A stretch of 64,000 bases of DNA from Cyanoderma ruficeps (GCA_008694505.1 VZDJ01000063.1:6313117-6377116); one strand, 5' to 3'. Shown: positions 49,423 to 61,387, counted from the first letter of the stretch. Numbers and translations are program-made. Notes: generated by a model from the letters alone, not told the origin.

Positions 49423-49540
49423 TTAAGAGTGTTATATCTACATATCTCAGAAGCTAAAATTAGATCATTTCACTAAACCATTAAGGGTATTGTATCTACA
49501 TCTCTCAGAAGCTAAAATTAGATCATTCCACTAAACCACT
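49423..49540. repeat. 58-bp tandem duplication
   Basis: Copy 1 starts TTAAGAGTGTTATATCTACA at 49423. Copy 2 starts TTAAGGGTATTGTATCTACA at 49481. Both continue CTCAGAAGCTAAAATTAGAT and CACTAAACCA. They differ at only a few positions, so the duplication is fairly recent. There is no similarity to the CR1 or LTRs. Confidence 0.88.
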
Positions 49541-50464
49541 ATCTGGAAATCACTACAGCTTACAGGGCCAAGCAAATGGATTCACCACATTCCCTTTTTA
49601 TTCAGATTTTTCCACAACTCCTGGAAGTATTCATGTTGACCTGCATCAGAAACAGACCTGATGTTTTGTGAACTAAAAACCAACTAACGAATCAACACTA
49701 ATTAAAAAAGAAGGCCCTTGTATTCTATTTTTGGCATCTATTCTTGCAGAAGCTCCACTCAAGACCTGGGGCAGCACTGGCCAAGTGCTGTACAAAGAAC
49801 GAGAAACAAACATTAAGGACATAAAAAATCTTTCTTCAAACCTTTATAATGCACTAATCTCTGCACACATTTATAATTGCATTTAAAAATAGTTTTCTCC
49901 TCGCTCATGTCCCAGATTTAACAGTGATATATTGAGGTCTCATTAAAAAGCCTTTATTACCTTCACAAGCCATGGCACCTTCCCTAACCGGCATTAAATG
50001 CTGAAAATACAGATCTCAGAATCCCTCTGACCTAAGAACTAAGATTATTCCAGGGACTTCACAGGACAGCCTCTAACCCTGTGCCTTTCTAAAGCATTTA
50101 TAGGCTTGCATTTCTTCTAAGAAAATCCCATCAGCACAAGCCTAAAATGATGATGGTTACCAACTGCAGCTGCTGCCTTCTTGTGCACTGTCAAATTCAC
50201 AGATTCATGATGGTTTTCCATCTGTAATTTAGCAGTTCCCCTTTTCTAGGCACCCTGGTTCTACACCAGCAACACCTGACCCCAGCTGCCACCTCATGGC
50301 CCTGTTAGGGACAACAGAACTCCCAGATCCCGTGAGATCCCAGCCAGAGGTGCACCGCAGGAAAAATAAACCTTCCATGGGATTAGAGACTCATACTCTG
50401 AAGGCTTCCAAAGCTGAGGGAATTGGAAAAGTGCAGGAAAAAAGTCTTTTTCAGAGGCATGTAG

Positions 50465-50953
50465 AGAATCACAGAAAGGCTTGAGTTGGAAGGGATCTTA
50501 AAGCCCATCTCCTCCCACCCCTGCCATGGCAGGGACACCTTCCACCATCCCAGGCTGCTCCAAGCCCCAATGTCCAGCCTGGCCTTGGACACTGCCAGGG
50601 ATCCAGGGGCAGCCACAGCTGCTCTGGGCACCCTGTGCCAGGGCCTGCCCACCCTCCCAGGGAACAATTCCTGCCCAATCTCCCATCCAGCCCTGCCCTG
50701 TGGCAGTGGGAGCCATTCCCTGTGTCCCTCCATCCGCTGTCCCAGCCACATCCAGTCCCTCCATCCCTTGTCCCCAGTCCCTCTCCTGGAGCCCCTTTAG
50801 GCCCTGGCAGGGGCTCTGAGCTCTCCCTGGAGCCTTCTCCTCTCCAGGTGAGCACCCCCAGCTCTCCCAGCCTGGCTCCAGAGCAGAGTGGCTCCAGCCC
50901 TGGAGCATCCCCGTGGCCTCTCTGGACTCGCTCCAGCAGCTCCACGTCCTTTT
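50465..50953 (-). mobile_element. CR1 LINE 3' fragment, long copy
   Basis: Antisense, beginning GAATCACAGAAAGGCTTGAG and running through CCATGGCAGGGACACC, GGGAACAATTCCTGCCC and a locally duplicated CCATCC...TCCAGTCCCT part, to GCTCCAGCAGCTCCACGTCC and a T-run. It is about as long as the copy at 9.3 kb. Confidence 0.86.
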
Positions 50954-51847
50954 TTTAAGTGTATTCCCCTGATCTCCAGTGTCAGGTGAATGCAGCTTCA
51001 GGTGGCACCTTTCTGTGCCAGCATATTTGCAATGCATGCATAAATGAAGATTTTCCTATTTATCTCAGCATTTTAATCCTGCTTCCCCACAAAATTTAGA
51101 CAAGTGGAAGACAAAGGCGGCAGGAACGGAGGATCTGTAAGCACAGCAGCCTGATGGGGAGAGAGCCATTGGCTCAGTGCTCACAGTGCAACTCCCTGAA
51201 CTCATCAAAAGGTGAAGGGAGGAACTCAGGAGTTCAGTAACATGTGGTTAATGTAATATTAAGCACAAATATCAATTTATGCTAAAGTTAATGCAGGCTG
51301 AGGACAGCTGTTTTGTAGGCTCATGTGAGAAATATTATATAAAGACTCTTTCACAACTTCATTTCTTGTAACTCAGAAATAGAGCACTCAGCGGGGCCTG
51401 ACAAGGAAAAGATAACCCTTTCCTTTAAAATAACATCACTGTCTTGGAGAAATGTTAGAAAATCCATAAAGTGCAATTTTCCTTGGCTCACACAAGGCTT
51501 TGCAGCCCCAGAACTCAGAAGTGTTCTATGAAGAAAGTCAATATCATCAACTGCATTTTCTGAAGTGGAGCAGAGGCAGAAATCCCAGGATGTGTGAAGG
51601 TTACCCAGCAGGTGCAGCACAGTGGGAATTGGGGGTTGAGACAGCCAGAAAATTGTGTCTAATACACCCAAATTCTAAAAATACAGAGCATGAGTCGGGG
51701 GGAATACAAAATATAGCAATGCCTGAGGAGCACACAGGCAGCTGCCTCATTACCCAGCTCCTGGGAACTTTGTCCAGCCAGGGCTGCCTCTCCTTCAGCC
51801 TGGACCCCACCTACAACACAGAATTGCACCAGAAATAGTGAGGAAGA

Positions 51848-51975
51848 GATGTCCCATCCCTGGAAGTGTCCAGTGCCAGGCTGGATGGGGCTTGGAGCAA
51901 CCTGGGATAGTAGAAGGTGTGGAACTGGATGAGCTTTAAAGCCTCTTCCAACCCAAACCATTTCACAAATCTGGG
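51848..51975 (+). mobile_element. CR1 LINE 3' end
   Basis: Sense tail with ATCCCTGGAAGTGTCCAGTG, TTGGAGCAACCTGGGATAGT and TCCAACCCAAACCATTTC. The usual TGTCCCTGCCATGGCAGGG block is missing between AAGGTGT and GGAACTGG, an internal deletion. Confidence 0.8.
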
Positions 51976-53621
51976 ATTCCCCCCAAACAAACCAGGTCTC
52001 CAACAGAGAATTACTTGTCCTCCTGCTAAACCACAAACACAAAACAAGCAGTGTTAAAAAGCAGATGAAAGTATAAATAATAAACTAAAGAAGATGAAAG
52101 AAGTTGCAGCAAACAAAGGACTGAAGCTACTCAGGTGCCCAGAATGAACTGGAAATGAGAGAAACATTAAAAATAAAAGTTCCTGTCACCTTATATTTAC
52201 AGTATAGAAAGACATTCAACCTCCACACATTTAGAAAGACCTTCAGCTTATTTCTTGCTAAGAAAAAGCTCTGGAAACAAAGCACTTATATAAATTATTA
52301 ACAAGGCCTTTGAAAAATACTATGGATAAAAGTGGGGAAGAAGAGTAGGGACAACTTGTTCATGCAACTGTAAATGCATAAATTGACTTTTCTTAATAAA
52401 AGCATGTACCAAGGCAAAGTTCAGGAGACAAGTGCCAGGACTCCCCCAGCTCTCCACAGCGCCCTTGTCTCAGCCTTTGCTCACCTGGCAGAAGGTGAAA
52501 TTCATGTGAGGTGACAAAGCCTGGTGCCCATCAGGGCTCCAGCAGCAGCCAGGGGAACCAACAGAGGGAACAACTTGTGCAACCCTGCATCCTCCATTCC
52601 CTGCGGGCTGGGGCTCCAAGCAGCAACAAAACCTAAAATCTGCATCTTCAACAACCACTAACCAAAAATTAGATGTACTGTGGCATTCTGACAGTCACAT
52701 ACCATGGAGAGAGGGACAAGGCTGAAGCAGAGGCTGCTAAAAATGCAAAGTGAAGGAATAGAGTGACAGAAGAAATCTCAGGCTTCAAATGATCAGGGAA
52801 AAGGCAGAATATTGAAGATATGCTGGTTAAACAGAGAACAGTGTCACTGATGAACAAGGTCTGGCAAGTATTAACATCTAAATATTGCCCCTGACTGGAG
52901 GGAAGGCAGAGGTTGGAAGTGGAAATTTAACTCACTCACAGTAAACACAAGCAAGAGAGGTTTTTCTCCCCCCTCCTTACACTGTATTCAGAGGACCCTG
53001 AGGTCAAATCAACACTGTGAGCACAATTCCAGCCACTCTAAATACAGGTTCAGTAACTTCACTGTCCCTCATCACACCAAGGCACTGTGCAGCAATCCCA
53101 TATGGGAATTTCCCTGTTTATCATCCTCTAAACCCCTTCTCCACTGGAACACTCAGTTTTGGCATTGCTGGCACAGAGCTGTGCAAGAGGACACGTTTCA
53201 AAACATAATTTAATTGGGCAGTGAGAGGAGCATGATGCAGGATAAAATAAACACTGAGCAGTGTCCATGAGCACAACTGCCTCAAGCAGGTGAACATTCC
53301 CTTCACTGCAAATCAACCAGGAGAAAAAAATAACACCAAATGAGATGTGCCAGGAAACCTGTGTCACAGGTGAGGATACTGAATTACAGCCTGACAGCTC
53401 TGAGACACACCTGGAGGTCACAGACAGCAGCAAGGTGTCACACAATGACTCCCACCAGACTCCAGGGGGTGGGAAGCTCTGAGCTGGGAGCAAGTGCTGC
53501 TGCCTGAGCAACACTGATGGGAACAGACAGTGCTCCCAACTGTGGCCAATGTGGAGAGAAAGCAAAAACAGCCACACATGAGGAAGGAAAGAAATTACAA
53601 GTGTAAATGCAAAACTTGACA

Positions 53622-53868
53622 GGTTGGGAGAGCTGGGGATGTTCACCTGGAGAAAAGAAGGCTCCAGGGAGAGCTGGAGCTCCTTCCAGTGCCTAAAGGG
53701 GATCATAAATAGGCAGCTGAGAAACTTTATACAGGCAGACGGTGACAGTACAAGGGGGAATGGCTTCCTCCTGCTGAGAGGAGGGATAGATGGGATACTG
53801 GGAAGCAATTCTTCCTTGTGAGGGTAGTGAGGCCCTGCCATAGGGTGCCCAGAGAAGCTGCAGCTGCA
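53622..53868 (+). mobile_element. CR1 LINE internal fragment, 3' end lost
   Basis: TTGGGAGAGCTGGGGATGTT, CACCTGGAGAAAAGAAGGCT, CCAGTGCCTAAAGGGGATCA and TAGGGTGCCCAGAGAAGCTG, sense. It breaks off after GCAGCTGCA, so the tail is absent, unlike the other copies here. Confidence 0.75.
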
Positions 53869-54409
53869 AAAACCCCCATGTATATTAAGGTAATCCAGTT
53901 GTCTGAGCCCACTGCCCACCTGAGTGTGCTGTCTGAAATGAGGACAGCACCTTTGTTTGTGCTTTTCTGCAGCTCTGGTCCCTCTGATGGCAGGTTTGCT
54001 CTCAGGCTGAGGTTTTATTTATGTAGACCTAGCCAGCATTTTGCTAAAATCTCATTTCTTCACAATGTTGCATGCTTCAAAGAGCATGTTTTTACAAGAA
54101 GTTCCCTTCATGCACAGAAGTCTTGCTGCAAAAGAGGTTAATGCAGACTGAAAATCGTTGTGACATTATGGACCTTTTAATTGGTTACGAGACCTGCTTT
54201 GGGGCACATATTAATAGGGCAGAAGCCTTGTGAAAGCTCCTGCCCTCTCCTTGATAAACTGCTAGAGGAAGGGAAGCATTTTGGCCTTGTTCAAAGTATT
54301 GTGCAATCCATTTAAAAAGCTGAAACTCGGGGAGTACCAATGGAATAGAGGAGTAGAGTGTTGGGAATGCAGAATAACGGGAAGGGAAGATGCAGCCCAG
54401 GTGTTTTAC

Positions 54410-54518
54410 CATGGCGCTGAGCGTCTCCTCCCAGTCCGGCCTCTCCCTGGGATGGATGCTCCTCTGCAGCTCTGGAACAAAGTCATCTTCTTCTGCATGG
54501 ACAGAGGACTTCATCATT
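54410..54518 (-). CDS. ARHGAP32: ARHGAP32 N-terminal coding exon (MKSSVHAEEDDFVPEL)
   Basis: The minus strand from 54518 to 54410 is 109 nt: one codon-completing A, then 36 codons reading MMKSSVHAEEDDFVPELQRS and on through HPRERPDWEETLSAM. This is the acidic N-terminal region of long-isoform ARHGAP32 as I remember it. The acceptor is CATCCTCCTTTCCAG, with a good pyrimidine tract. The donor is ATG followed by GTAAAAC at 54409. The first two complete codons are both ATG, so if an upstream first exon were non-coding, translation could begin here; in the mammalian long form another coding exon precedes it. I could not find that exon between 54.5 and 64 kb, so it probably lies to the right of the window. 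Confidence 0.93.
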
Positions 54519-54840
54519 CTGGAAAGGAGGATGGAAGTTGGATATTTAGTCACAGTTCTTCTCACACCCAGTCTGTTACAATGCTCAGTTAACACAAAAT
54601 GATTTTACACATCCAGAAATCCCACAGACTCCTGAGTTTCTCCCATTTCCTCATTATACAAGCAGGACAAGAGTCTAAATCTGATGGAGAGAAATCTGCA
54701 CTTCCTAACCAATCAGTGGATAATTCTGTCTAATCACTGTGCAATTTACAAGTCTCACAACACAGAAAAATGCAGAGGAGTGATTTTCAGTCCACTTCAG
54801 AAAAACAGCTCCTATTGCCCAGGCAAACAGCAAGAGAAAC

Positions 54841-54920
54841 ACACATTTGTAAGGAGAAATACACACATTTGTAAGGAGAAATACACACCTCCTCCTTTCA
54901 GGATTCCTCCTCCTTTCAGG
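54841..54920. repeat. Two adjacent short tandem duplications
   Basis: ACACATTTGTAAGGAGAAAT occurs at 54841 and 54863 (22-bp period). CCTCCTCCTTTCAGG occurs at 54888 and 54906 (18-bp period). They lie about 320 bp upstream of the ARHGAP32 exon at 54518, in the intron. Confidence 0.8.
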
Positions 54921-55528
54921 TTTTGCCTGAAATGGGGTAACATTTTCCAAATCTTAATCTGACTCCACATCCATCAGCTCTCATCCCTTCCTGATTCTAC
55001 CTGAAGAGTAAGCACCTCAAATCAGCCTGATGTGACCAAGCAAAACTTTTCTTCAGATGAGGAGCCACCTTCCAAACACCCTGTGAAGGTTATTCCAAGC
55101 CTGCACAGAGATTAGAGGCTCAAAATGAAAACTGAAAAAGAATTCCTAAAAGTTCCTCAGCCACTCCACATGACAGCACTATATATATATGTGGGGTTTT
55201 TTCACTTTCTGTTCGTATAAATGCGCTTTTGCAGAGATTATGACACAGAATTGAAGTACCAGAGCCTGCTCAAAGTCTAGTGTCACCCATTCCAGTTTCA
55301 TTAAACACGATATTCAGGCAAGCTTTTACTCCTGTAATAGATCACCACTCATGTATTTAAGATAAGCATTTTGATAATCAGCAATGCAAAGGCATGGGCA
55401 AAAACAGCTGGTTTCTAACCCTGCTGATTTATGCACCACTTGACTGAAACATGCCTGGTGAAAGCCAGTTAATAAAACCCCTTTGCTTCAGATCCAAGAT
55501 GTGAAGTTCTGAAACCCCAACAACACGC

Positions 55529-55590
55529 TGCTTGACACTGGGCCAAGTCATTTAACTCTGCTTTGCTCTCTCCAAGAGGGTTAAGGATGA
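55529..55590 (+). mobile_element. Possible MIR SINE core remnant
   Basis: TGCTTGACACTGGGCCAAGT then CATTTAACTCTGCTTTGCTC resembles the MIR core as I remember it (GTGACCTTGGGCAAGTCACT). Only about 60 bases are recognisable. MIR copies in birds are ancient, so low similarity is expected. Confidence 0.4.
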
Positions 55591-56128
55591 AGTAATTAAC
55601 ACTGCAGTTAATGGCATGCCTGGGTTAGAAATTATAGCCCATATATTTTCATCCCCAGCTTTGTGACCATATTTCTGCTCCAATAAAAAACACATCCCAG
55701 AGAAAATGAGCCTCAAACCCGAAAGTCACAACGCCCCCGGGAAATGCTGCTCACTGGGTCTGTGTCATTGCCACCCTAAACATCACCCACTGTCCTCAGG
55801 AGGGAAAAACACCCACCTGGGTGCTGCAGAGAGCTGAAAAACATCTGCATGAAAATGCCGGGATTTAGAATACACAGGTGCAATGTCAGAAAGGAGACCC
55901 TCACCTTAGCAACAGATGTTTAAAAGAATTTAAACATCTTTTAAAGACGTTTAAAGTTGTTGAAAGATTAAACTTTTGAAAGACTAAAAATGTGCTGCTT
56001 CAATTCTCCTTTACACATCAACAGGAAGAGACTCAGTCTCACAGCCTTAGCTCCATCACAGGAGAGGTTTCTCACTTAATTTAAAGCAGACAAAACCAAG
56101 CTGTGTAACTCAGAAACAAGACATAAAG

Positions 56129-56205
56129 GGAAAAAAAAAACCACANAAAAAAAAAAAAACACAAAAAAAACCACAAAAAAAAAACCCACAAAAAACCAAC
56201 ACTCT
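56129..56205 (+). repeat. A-rich tract containing an ambiguous base (N at 56146)
   Basis: Runs of A broken by CCACA, CACA and CCCACA. One N at 56146 marks an unresolved position in the assembly, as is common in homopolymers. Confidence 0.85.
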
Positions 56206-58054
56206 CAACTTTTTAAATCAGTCATGATTTTGAAAAAGGCTCAATACAATTTTACTGAGAACTTCTAGATGTTGGGGTTTGACCATATTACAGCTGAATA
56301 AAAAGATTCTAAACAAATTATCCCACAGCAGCAGCAGTCTAATTCCCTGAGTTGATGGAATGGAGGGAAGGGTGATGCAATCAAGACCCACCTTCTCCAG
56401 CACCCGAAGCAATCAGCTTATGGAAGTGCTTCCTCAGCTTAAAGACTTCAAAACAATGGGGCAGCATTTACATCTTTATCGGCACTTGGGAGTACAAATG
56501 GATTCGCCACACAGCTTCTCAGGCTTCTGGCAATTCCTGCCAGATTTCTCCTCTGAAATGTGGTGGCTCTGGCTGCGGTGGTGACAGTGAGTGCAGAGGA
56601 TAGCATGTCCTATTCTAAATAATCCTGGGAATCAGGCACCTGTTCGGGGTCTGTACCCTCACACTGGATCAACGTGGATGTCACAGCACGCAGCTCTTTC
56701 TACCACGCTCCAATCTATCTAGGCACGTTCTTTATGTCTATAAAACTTCCACGATAAACTCTTCACAAAACATCCCACTGCGATCCCAAAATGCAGTCCC
56801 ATTATTCTTCCTATGAACGTGTTCCGGACTTTTACTGCAAATTGGAAATGCTCCACGTGCCAAATTGGGCCTTTAAAACAGTCAATTCTTTGAGCTTTTG
56901 CCAGACTTGGAATATTTTACTGCTGAGGAAAATTCAAACTTGGTCACACTTCACACTTGGTCATACCTTCGCAGAAATGTTGGAAATGATACTGAAGATT
57001 TTCTCTCAGACACAATTATCAGCACTTGATAACCATCTGTGCACCCTTATTAATTTTTAATAGCCACTATTTAATTCCATGCCATCTGAGACAAAGAGCA
57101 AGGAAGGCTGAAGATGCTACAGGTAATATTAGTCCTTTATGGATTAAGTCTGATGGATTATTCCTGCCCATCAGTAGCCTGCATGAAGGAAAATAACTTT
57201 GTGAACTTGCAGCATTGAAACGGAGAGGAGTATGGACAGAAAGGGGGGAGAGTAGGAAGAAAAGCAGCTTCTGAACACATTCTCCTTTTTACAATGTTTC
57301 CTCTGGGCACATAAAACCTCAGAGCAACAGCTGGAGAAGTAGCTTTCCTACCAGGCCAGGCACAGGGAAAACCCTGGCCGCACCCCAAGACAAGCCTGGA
57401 GTATTATCTCTAAGTATAACCACACTCACACATTTTTATACGCATGTGCATTATGTATACATGACATTATTTTAATTTATATAATAAATAAATAGCACAA
57501 CATACCTATGTCTGATTCACCACACATGTCAAGCTGTAACAAGACAAATTACCTTGTTGCTGCCATGGATTCTTTTCCACAGAAGAGGAAAATACCTCAA
57601 ATCCCAGGAACACTTACAGAAAACACTGACATATGAATACTAAGTCCAAACCAACTAAAGGAACTGCTCTATAACAGCCCCATTTGGGTATATATATTCG
57701 GGGCAGGTGTAAATGAGTGAGAAGTCACTACAAAATTTAATCCTGGCCATTAGAATAGAAATAGAATTTTATTTAAAATGCCACTTCCTCAACCTCTCAG
57801 CCGTTCTGCCCTTGCAATGAAATGTGACACTGTTACATTAATAAAAGTTCTGGTGTACAGAGATCATTAAGCGATTTCTTTGCAGATGAATGAACCCTTC
57901 TTCACTGTAAATTGAGAACCAAACGTACTGGAACAAATGTTTACAGGACATTTCACAAAAGGTCCAGCCCACTTTCACACCCACCCTTTGAAGTTCTCTG
58001 GTAGGTCAGGCTGATTAATTTAGTTAGAACTTGTATATTTGTACATGACACAAC

Positions 58055-58470
58055 TGTGCGAGAAACAACGCTCACTTTTAAAATTTAAAAGGTTTGCTAA
58101 ACCTTAACAAAGTACAACAAAAGACTGAATAAGGAGAAGCAGCAGCGCTGAGAACCCCCAGAACGAGCAACCCCCGACACCCCGGCACCCGCCTTTTATA
58201 GTCCTGGTGCCGCATCAGGTGACCCTGGCCCCGCCCAAAGTCCGTCAGTCAACTCTCCTTTGCCGCCCATTGGTGGAGACTGCTTTCTTGAAATTTGATT
58301 GGAGGCCAGGTGTTGCCGTGCCACGCCCCCTGGCAACAAGCCGGCCCTCCCCCAATGCCCTGACTACCAAGGCCTTCCAGGGCCAACCATACAGGGCCGA
58401 GGGGAAAGAGGGCTGTGAGGAGAGCGTGTTGCAATAACGTAACTATACATCAATAAAACTTCTCTTAACA
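58055..58470 (-). mobile_element. Probable solo LTR with TATA/CCAAT/GC-box promoter
   Basis: A GC-rich 416-bp block in AT-rich DNA has near-mirror ends: TGTGCGAGAA at the left, and TGTTAAGAGAA read inward from the right, i.e. the TGT...ACA form of an LTR. On the minus strand, in order, it carries CCAAT (58298-58302), CCAAT (58269-58273), a GC box GGGCGGGG (about 58229-58236) and ACTATAAAAGGCGGG with TATA at 58194-58200, which predicts transcription from near 58165 leftward. I found no flanking target-site duplication and no AATAAA on the minus strand, while the plus strand has CAATAAAACTTC near its right end. LTR identity is therefore likely but not proven. It could instead be a host TATA promoter. 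Confidence 0.5.
58190..58310 (-). promoter_or_regulatory. TATA + GC-box + two CCAAT boxes, minus-strand core promoter
   Basis: The minus-strand order CCAAT, CCAAT, GGGCGGGG, TATAAAAGG has normal spacing for a polymerase II promoter. It points leftward, the same direction as ARHGAP32, and lies about 3.6 kb upstream of the exon at 54518. Downstream the sequence is GC-rich (TCGGGGGTTGCTCG) and then turns AT-rich. It may start an alternative ARHGAP32 transcript or a separate RNA. Confidence 0.5.
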
Positions 58471-61128
58471 TGCACATAATATTCATCCCTTAATTGTGAG
58501 AGCCAACCATCTCATTACTCATCTATAACAACTGTATCGAGAAAACATCTCATGTCCTTTTCCACCTTTTCATATCCAATTAGCTGCTCCCATCATTTAT
58601 GGTATTTCTGTGCCATATTGGGAATTAAAACCCTCTGGTGCCTTATCAAGCATCAAGTCCTGCCCGCTCACAAGCCAGGAAATGCCTACAGGAGATCTTC
58701 AGGGTGGTATGTATTAAGTAAACTTTATCTCAAGTAAATGTAAACTTTGTATTAAATAGATGAATATTCGGGTTGATGTCCCTAAACTCTACAGTTACTG
58801 CCGGTTTATAATACTGTAAAATTTAAATACACCTTTCACTAGATAGAGCCTCCCTTATGGCTTTGAAGGAGTCCCACTCCCACAAATGCAACATATTTTC
58901 ACATTTCTGTTTGGATAAGAGAGAAAGGATCACAAAAAGGGGGTTTGTGGAAAGAGCTCCTCAAGTTAAACAAGAACAGAACTCTCAGAACATTGTGGGA
59001 CCCCTACAAGACTGTTCCCATTATTCAGGTTCTTTGGCACACCCCCGGTGCCACAGCAGAGGAGTAACACAATTGTCAGGGCCCTGGTGCCATGTGACAC
59101 CCCAGTTAATGGCAGGACATAGGAGGGTGACAAATTCCTTCCCGAGGTGCAGATGGTGTGACAGCCCTGCCCCGCTCCTGTCAGAGCATTAATTGTCTGC
59201 CTGGCCCTTCACACTTAGACAGGAAATGGATTCCTTAGATGAAATGCCAAATATGATTTGGAGTTGTTCTCCCTGGGGACATCAGGCACTGCAACTCCTC
59301 CTGGCTGCTCCCCCCACCAGTGACTTTTCTTCCTGACCTCCAATTGAGAGGTGAGAGCTGATGAGAACTGATTTATTAGTTTATTTATTATTTCTATCAC
59401 ACTGTTGTTGCGCCTAGAGATTGCTCCCCCAATGGAAAAGCAAAGCTCTGCCCTACAGCACCAACAATTCAAGAGGATTTAGAACTCCACAGACAGTGAT
59501 GTTTTCAAAGATATAAATTTTACCTCAAAGGCTACAGTTTAATTAAGGCCTATGCTGACACCAACCTAGACTGAAAACCAAAGAGCTTCAAACACTATCG
59601 ATAAAATCTCTTGTTTGTTTTGCTCAAATAATCTGCACAAAAGGCAAAAATAACCCATCCTAGCCTGGGTGCAGCATCCTTGTCCTTCCAAATGTAACAA
59701 GTAGAGTTTTAATACCATTACTCTCAACCAGTTTGGAAACATAATCCAGCAGTGAATCAACAGAAAAATACCTTGAAAACTCTGCTTCAGAGGCTTTAAA
59801 ATAAGTCAATCAAGATGTAAAGCATCGTGGGTGTCTGTCTACAATATATGACAGCAGAATTAAGTCAATTTTTCACATCTCAGCAGCTGCCCATTGCCAC
59901 CAGGAAAGGAAGAAAAATTATTAAACAAGAACTGTGATTTGACCCAAAGTTTATAAACACTTGGGCAAGAAGTTGGAGTCATGTGAGAAACCCTGACACA
60001 TCTTCGTTTCTGGCCTCAGACTTCTACCACAAACACACACAAAAATTAGGAAATTACATTAGGGAGATGGGGAAAACACCAAAATGCACACAGCCCTCTC
60101 AGCCCAATTCTCCAAGTAAACTCTGTGTCCATGAAATTAAAACTAATACAGTGGAAAGGAAGAAAATAAGCACACAATATGGAAAGCAGAGATAGCTCAT
60201 GAGCCCCAGGAAAAATGAAAGAAGAGATGGGAATTGCAAGCTGACAGTGCTGACCTGATGAGGATTTAATTCCGCGTGCTTCAAATCAGCTTTGTCAACA
60301 CCTCCCTGATTACATTATGTCCATCTGTATTATATAAAACAAGATTTCTCAAGTCTGACTCCAGGATCACACAACATGAAGCTGGAAAAGCCTGGCAAGG
60401 GCAGCTCCAAGCCCACCTCATAAATAAACAAATGCTAAATGGATTGTATTAAATCCTTGGCCACAGAGTGAGAGAACCTGGCAGAACTCAAGGGCTGCTG
60501 TGTTTGATTGGACAACGTTTGAGGGAAGTTCATCATCAGAGAGCCAAAATTCAATTATTTGTGAAGGCACTGCACAGGGAAAATCAGGAGAGTAACACTA
60601 TATTACAGCAAGAGAACACCTAAACATCACTGGAATGAAATGTCATTCCAACATCAGCACAGTGCAAACTGGTTTTCTCTGCACTCTGGGTGCTCCAGGG
60701 CTACTCATGATGCATTTATTTATTGCCTGGTTCTGAGTTGAGCTCAGTGGGTTTCAGCCTGGGGGATGTGGATATGTGAGGGTCTCAGAACTGCAACTGT
60801 GGGTGGCAGAAGTCAAAAAAATTAAAACAAGCTCATTGTTCTGTGCAGCTGTTTAGTTCAGGTGCCCTCCTCACAGAATGCAGCCTTCCCTGGCAGATCT
60901 ATTCATGTGCCCAAATAAAGGAGGCTGGGAATCTCGAAACTAAGGGAATAGAGGCCTGAGCAGGATTAGCACTATTACAATGAAACATTAATCCCATTTT
61001 ACTGGTTGTGATGGCTTTCAAAAATTAACCATGTTAGTTTAGTTACAGCAACAAAGGCAGGTTTAAAGGACTTTAAATACCAAATATTCTGGTTCTCCCA
61101 AAGTTCACATTCCAAATTCACGGCATAC

Positions 61129-61207
61129 CTGTGCCCAGGTATCATCAATGCAATAGGGTGACATGGAAGGGCTCATGGGATCCCCAGCACCACCTGCTGT
61201 CATTCAC
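61129..61207 (-). other. Weak candidate small exon with both splice sites
   Basis: Minus strand: acceptor CATTTGCCTCCTGCAG above 61207, then 79 nt beginning GTGAATGACAGCAGG, then CACAG with donor GTATGCC at 61128. No frame resembles the expected ARHGAP32 N-terminus. If used it would more likely be an untranslated exon. Chance pairs of good-looking sites are common in introns. Confidence 0.2.
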
Positions 61208-61387
61208 CTGCAGGAGGCAAATGGTCACCACAAACCACCTCACATGAACTTTTAGTTCTGGAGTTCCTATTCCTACAAAGTATTTTTTAAAGAAAAGAAT
61301 CACTTCCCATTTGATGTGCATCTCCACGTGTTAAATGAGATTCTCAGCTGCCTGAAATCTCTTTCTCTAAGGAAGGAAAAAAAAAGG

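Larger units (their letters stand above)
38138..54409 (-). other. ARHGAP32: ARHGAP32 16-kb intron
   Basis: Lies between the GTAAAAC donor at 54409 and the TGCAG acceptor at 38138 on the minus strand, phase 0. It carries CR1 ends near 39.6, 41.9, 44.2, 46.7, 48.9, 50.5, 51.8 and 53.6 kb, a G-rich run at 44.99 kb, A-rich DNA at 47.55 kb and a 58-bp tandem duplication at 49.4 kb. The long open frames inside it, at about 39.3-40.1 kb on plus and 53.1-53.9 kb on minus, run through CR1 sequence read antisense and are not genes. No other exon was recognised. Confidence 0.85.

Noticed and set aside
53128..53919. 263-codon minus-strand open frame
   Set aside because: Its first part is antisense CR1 and the rest is low-information intron; no family resemblance.
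57541..57600. Possible minus-strand first exon with ATGGCAGCAACAAG before GTAATTT
   Set aside because: AT-rich context, no promoter, and no match to the expected ARHGAP32 N-terminus.
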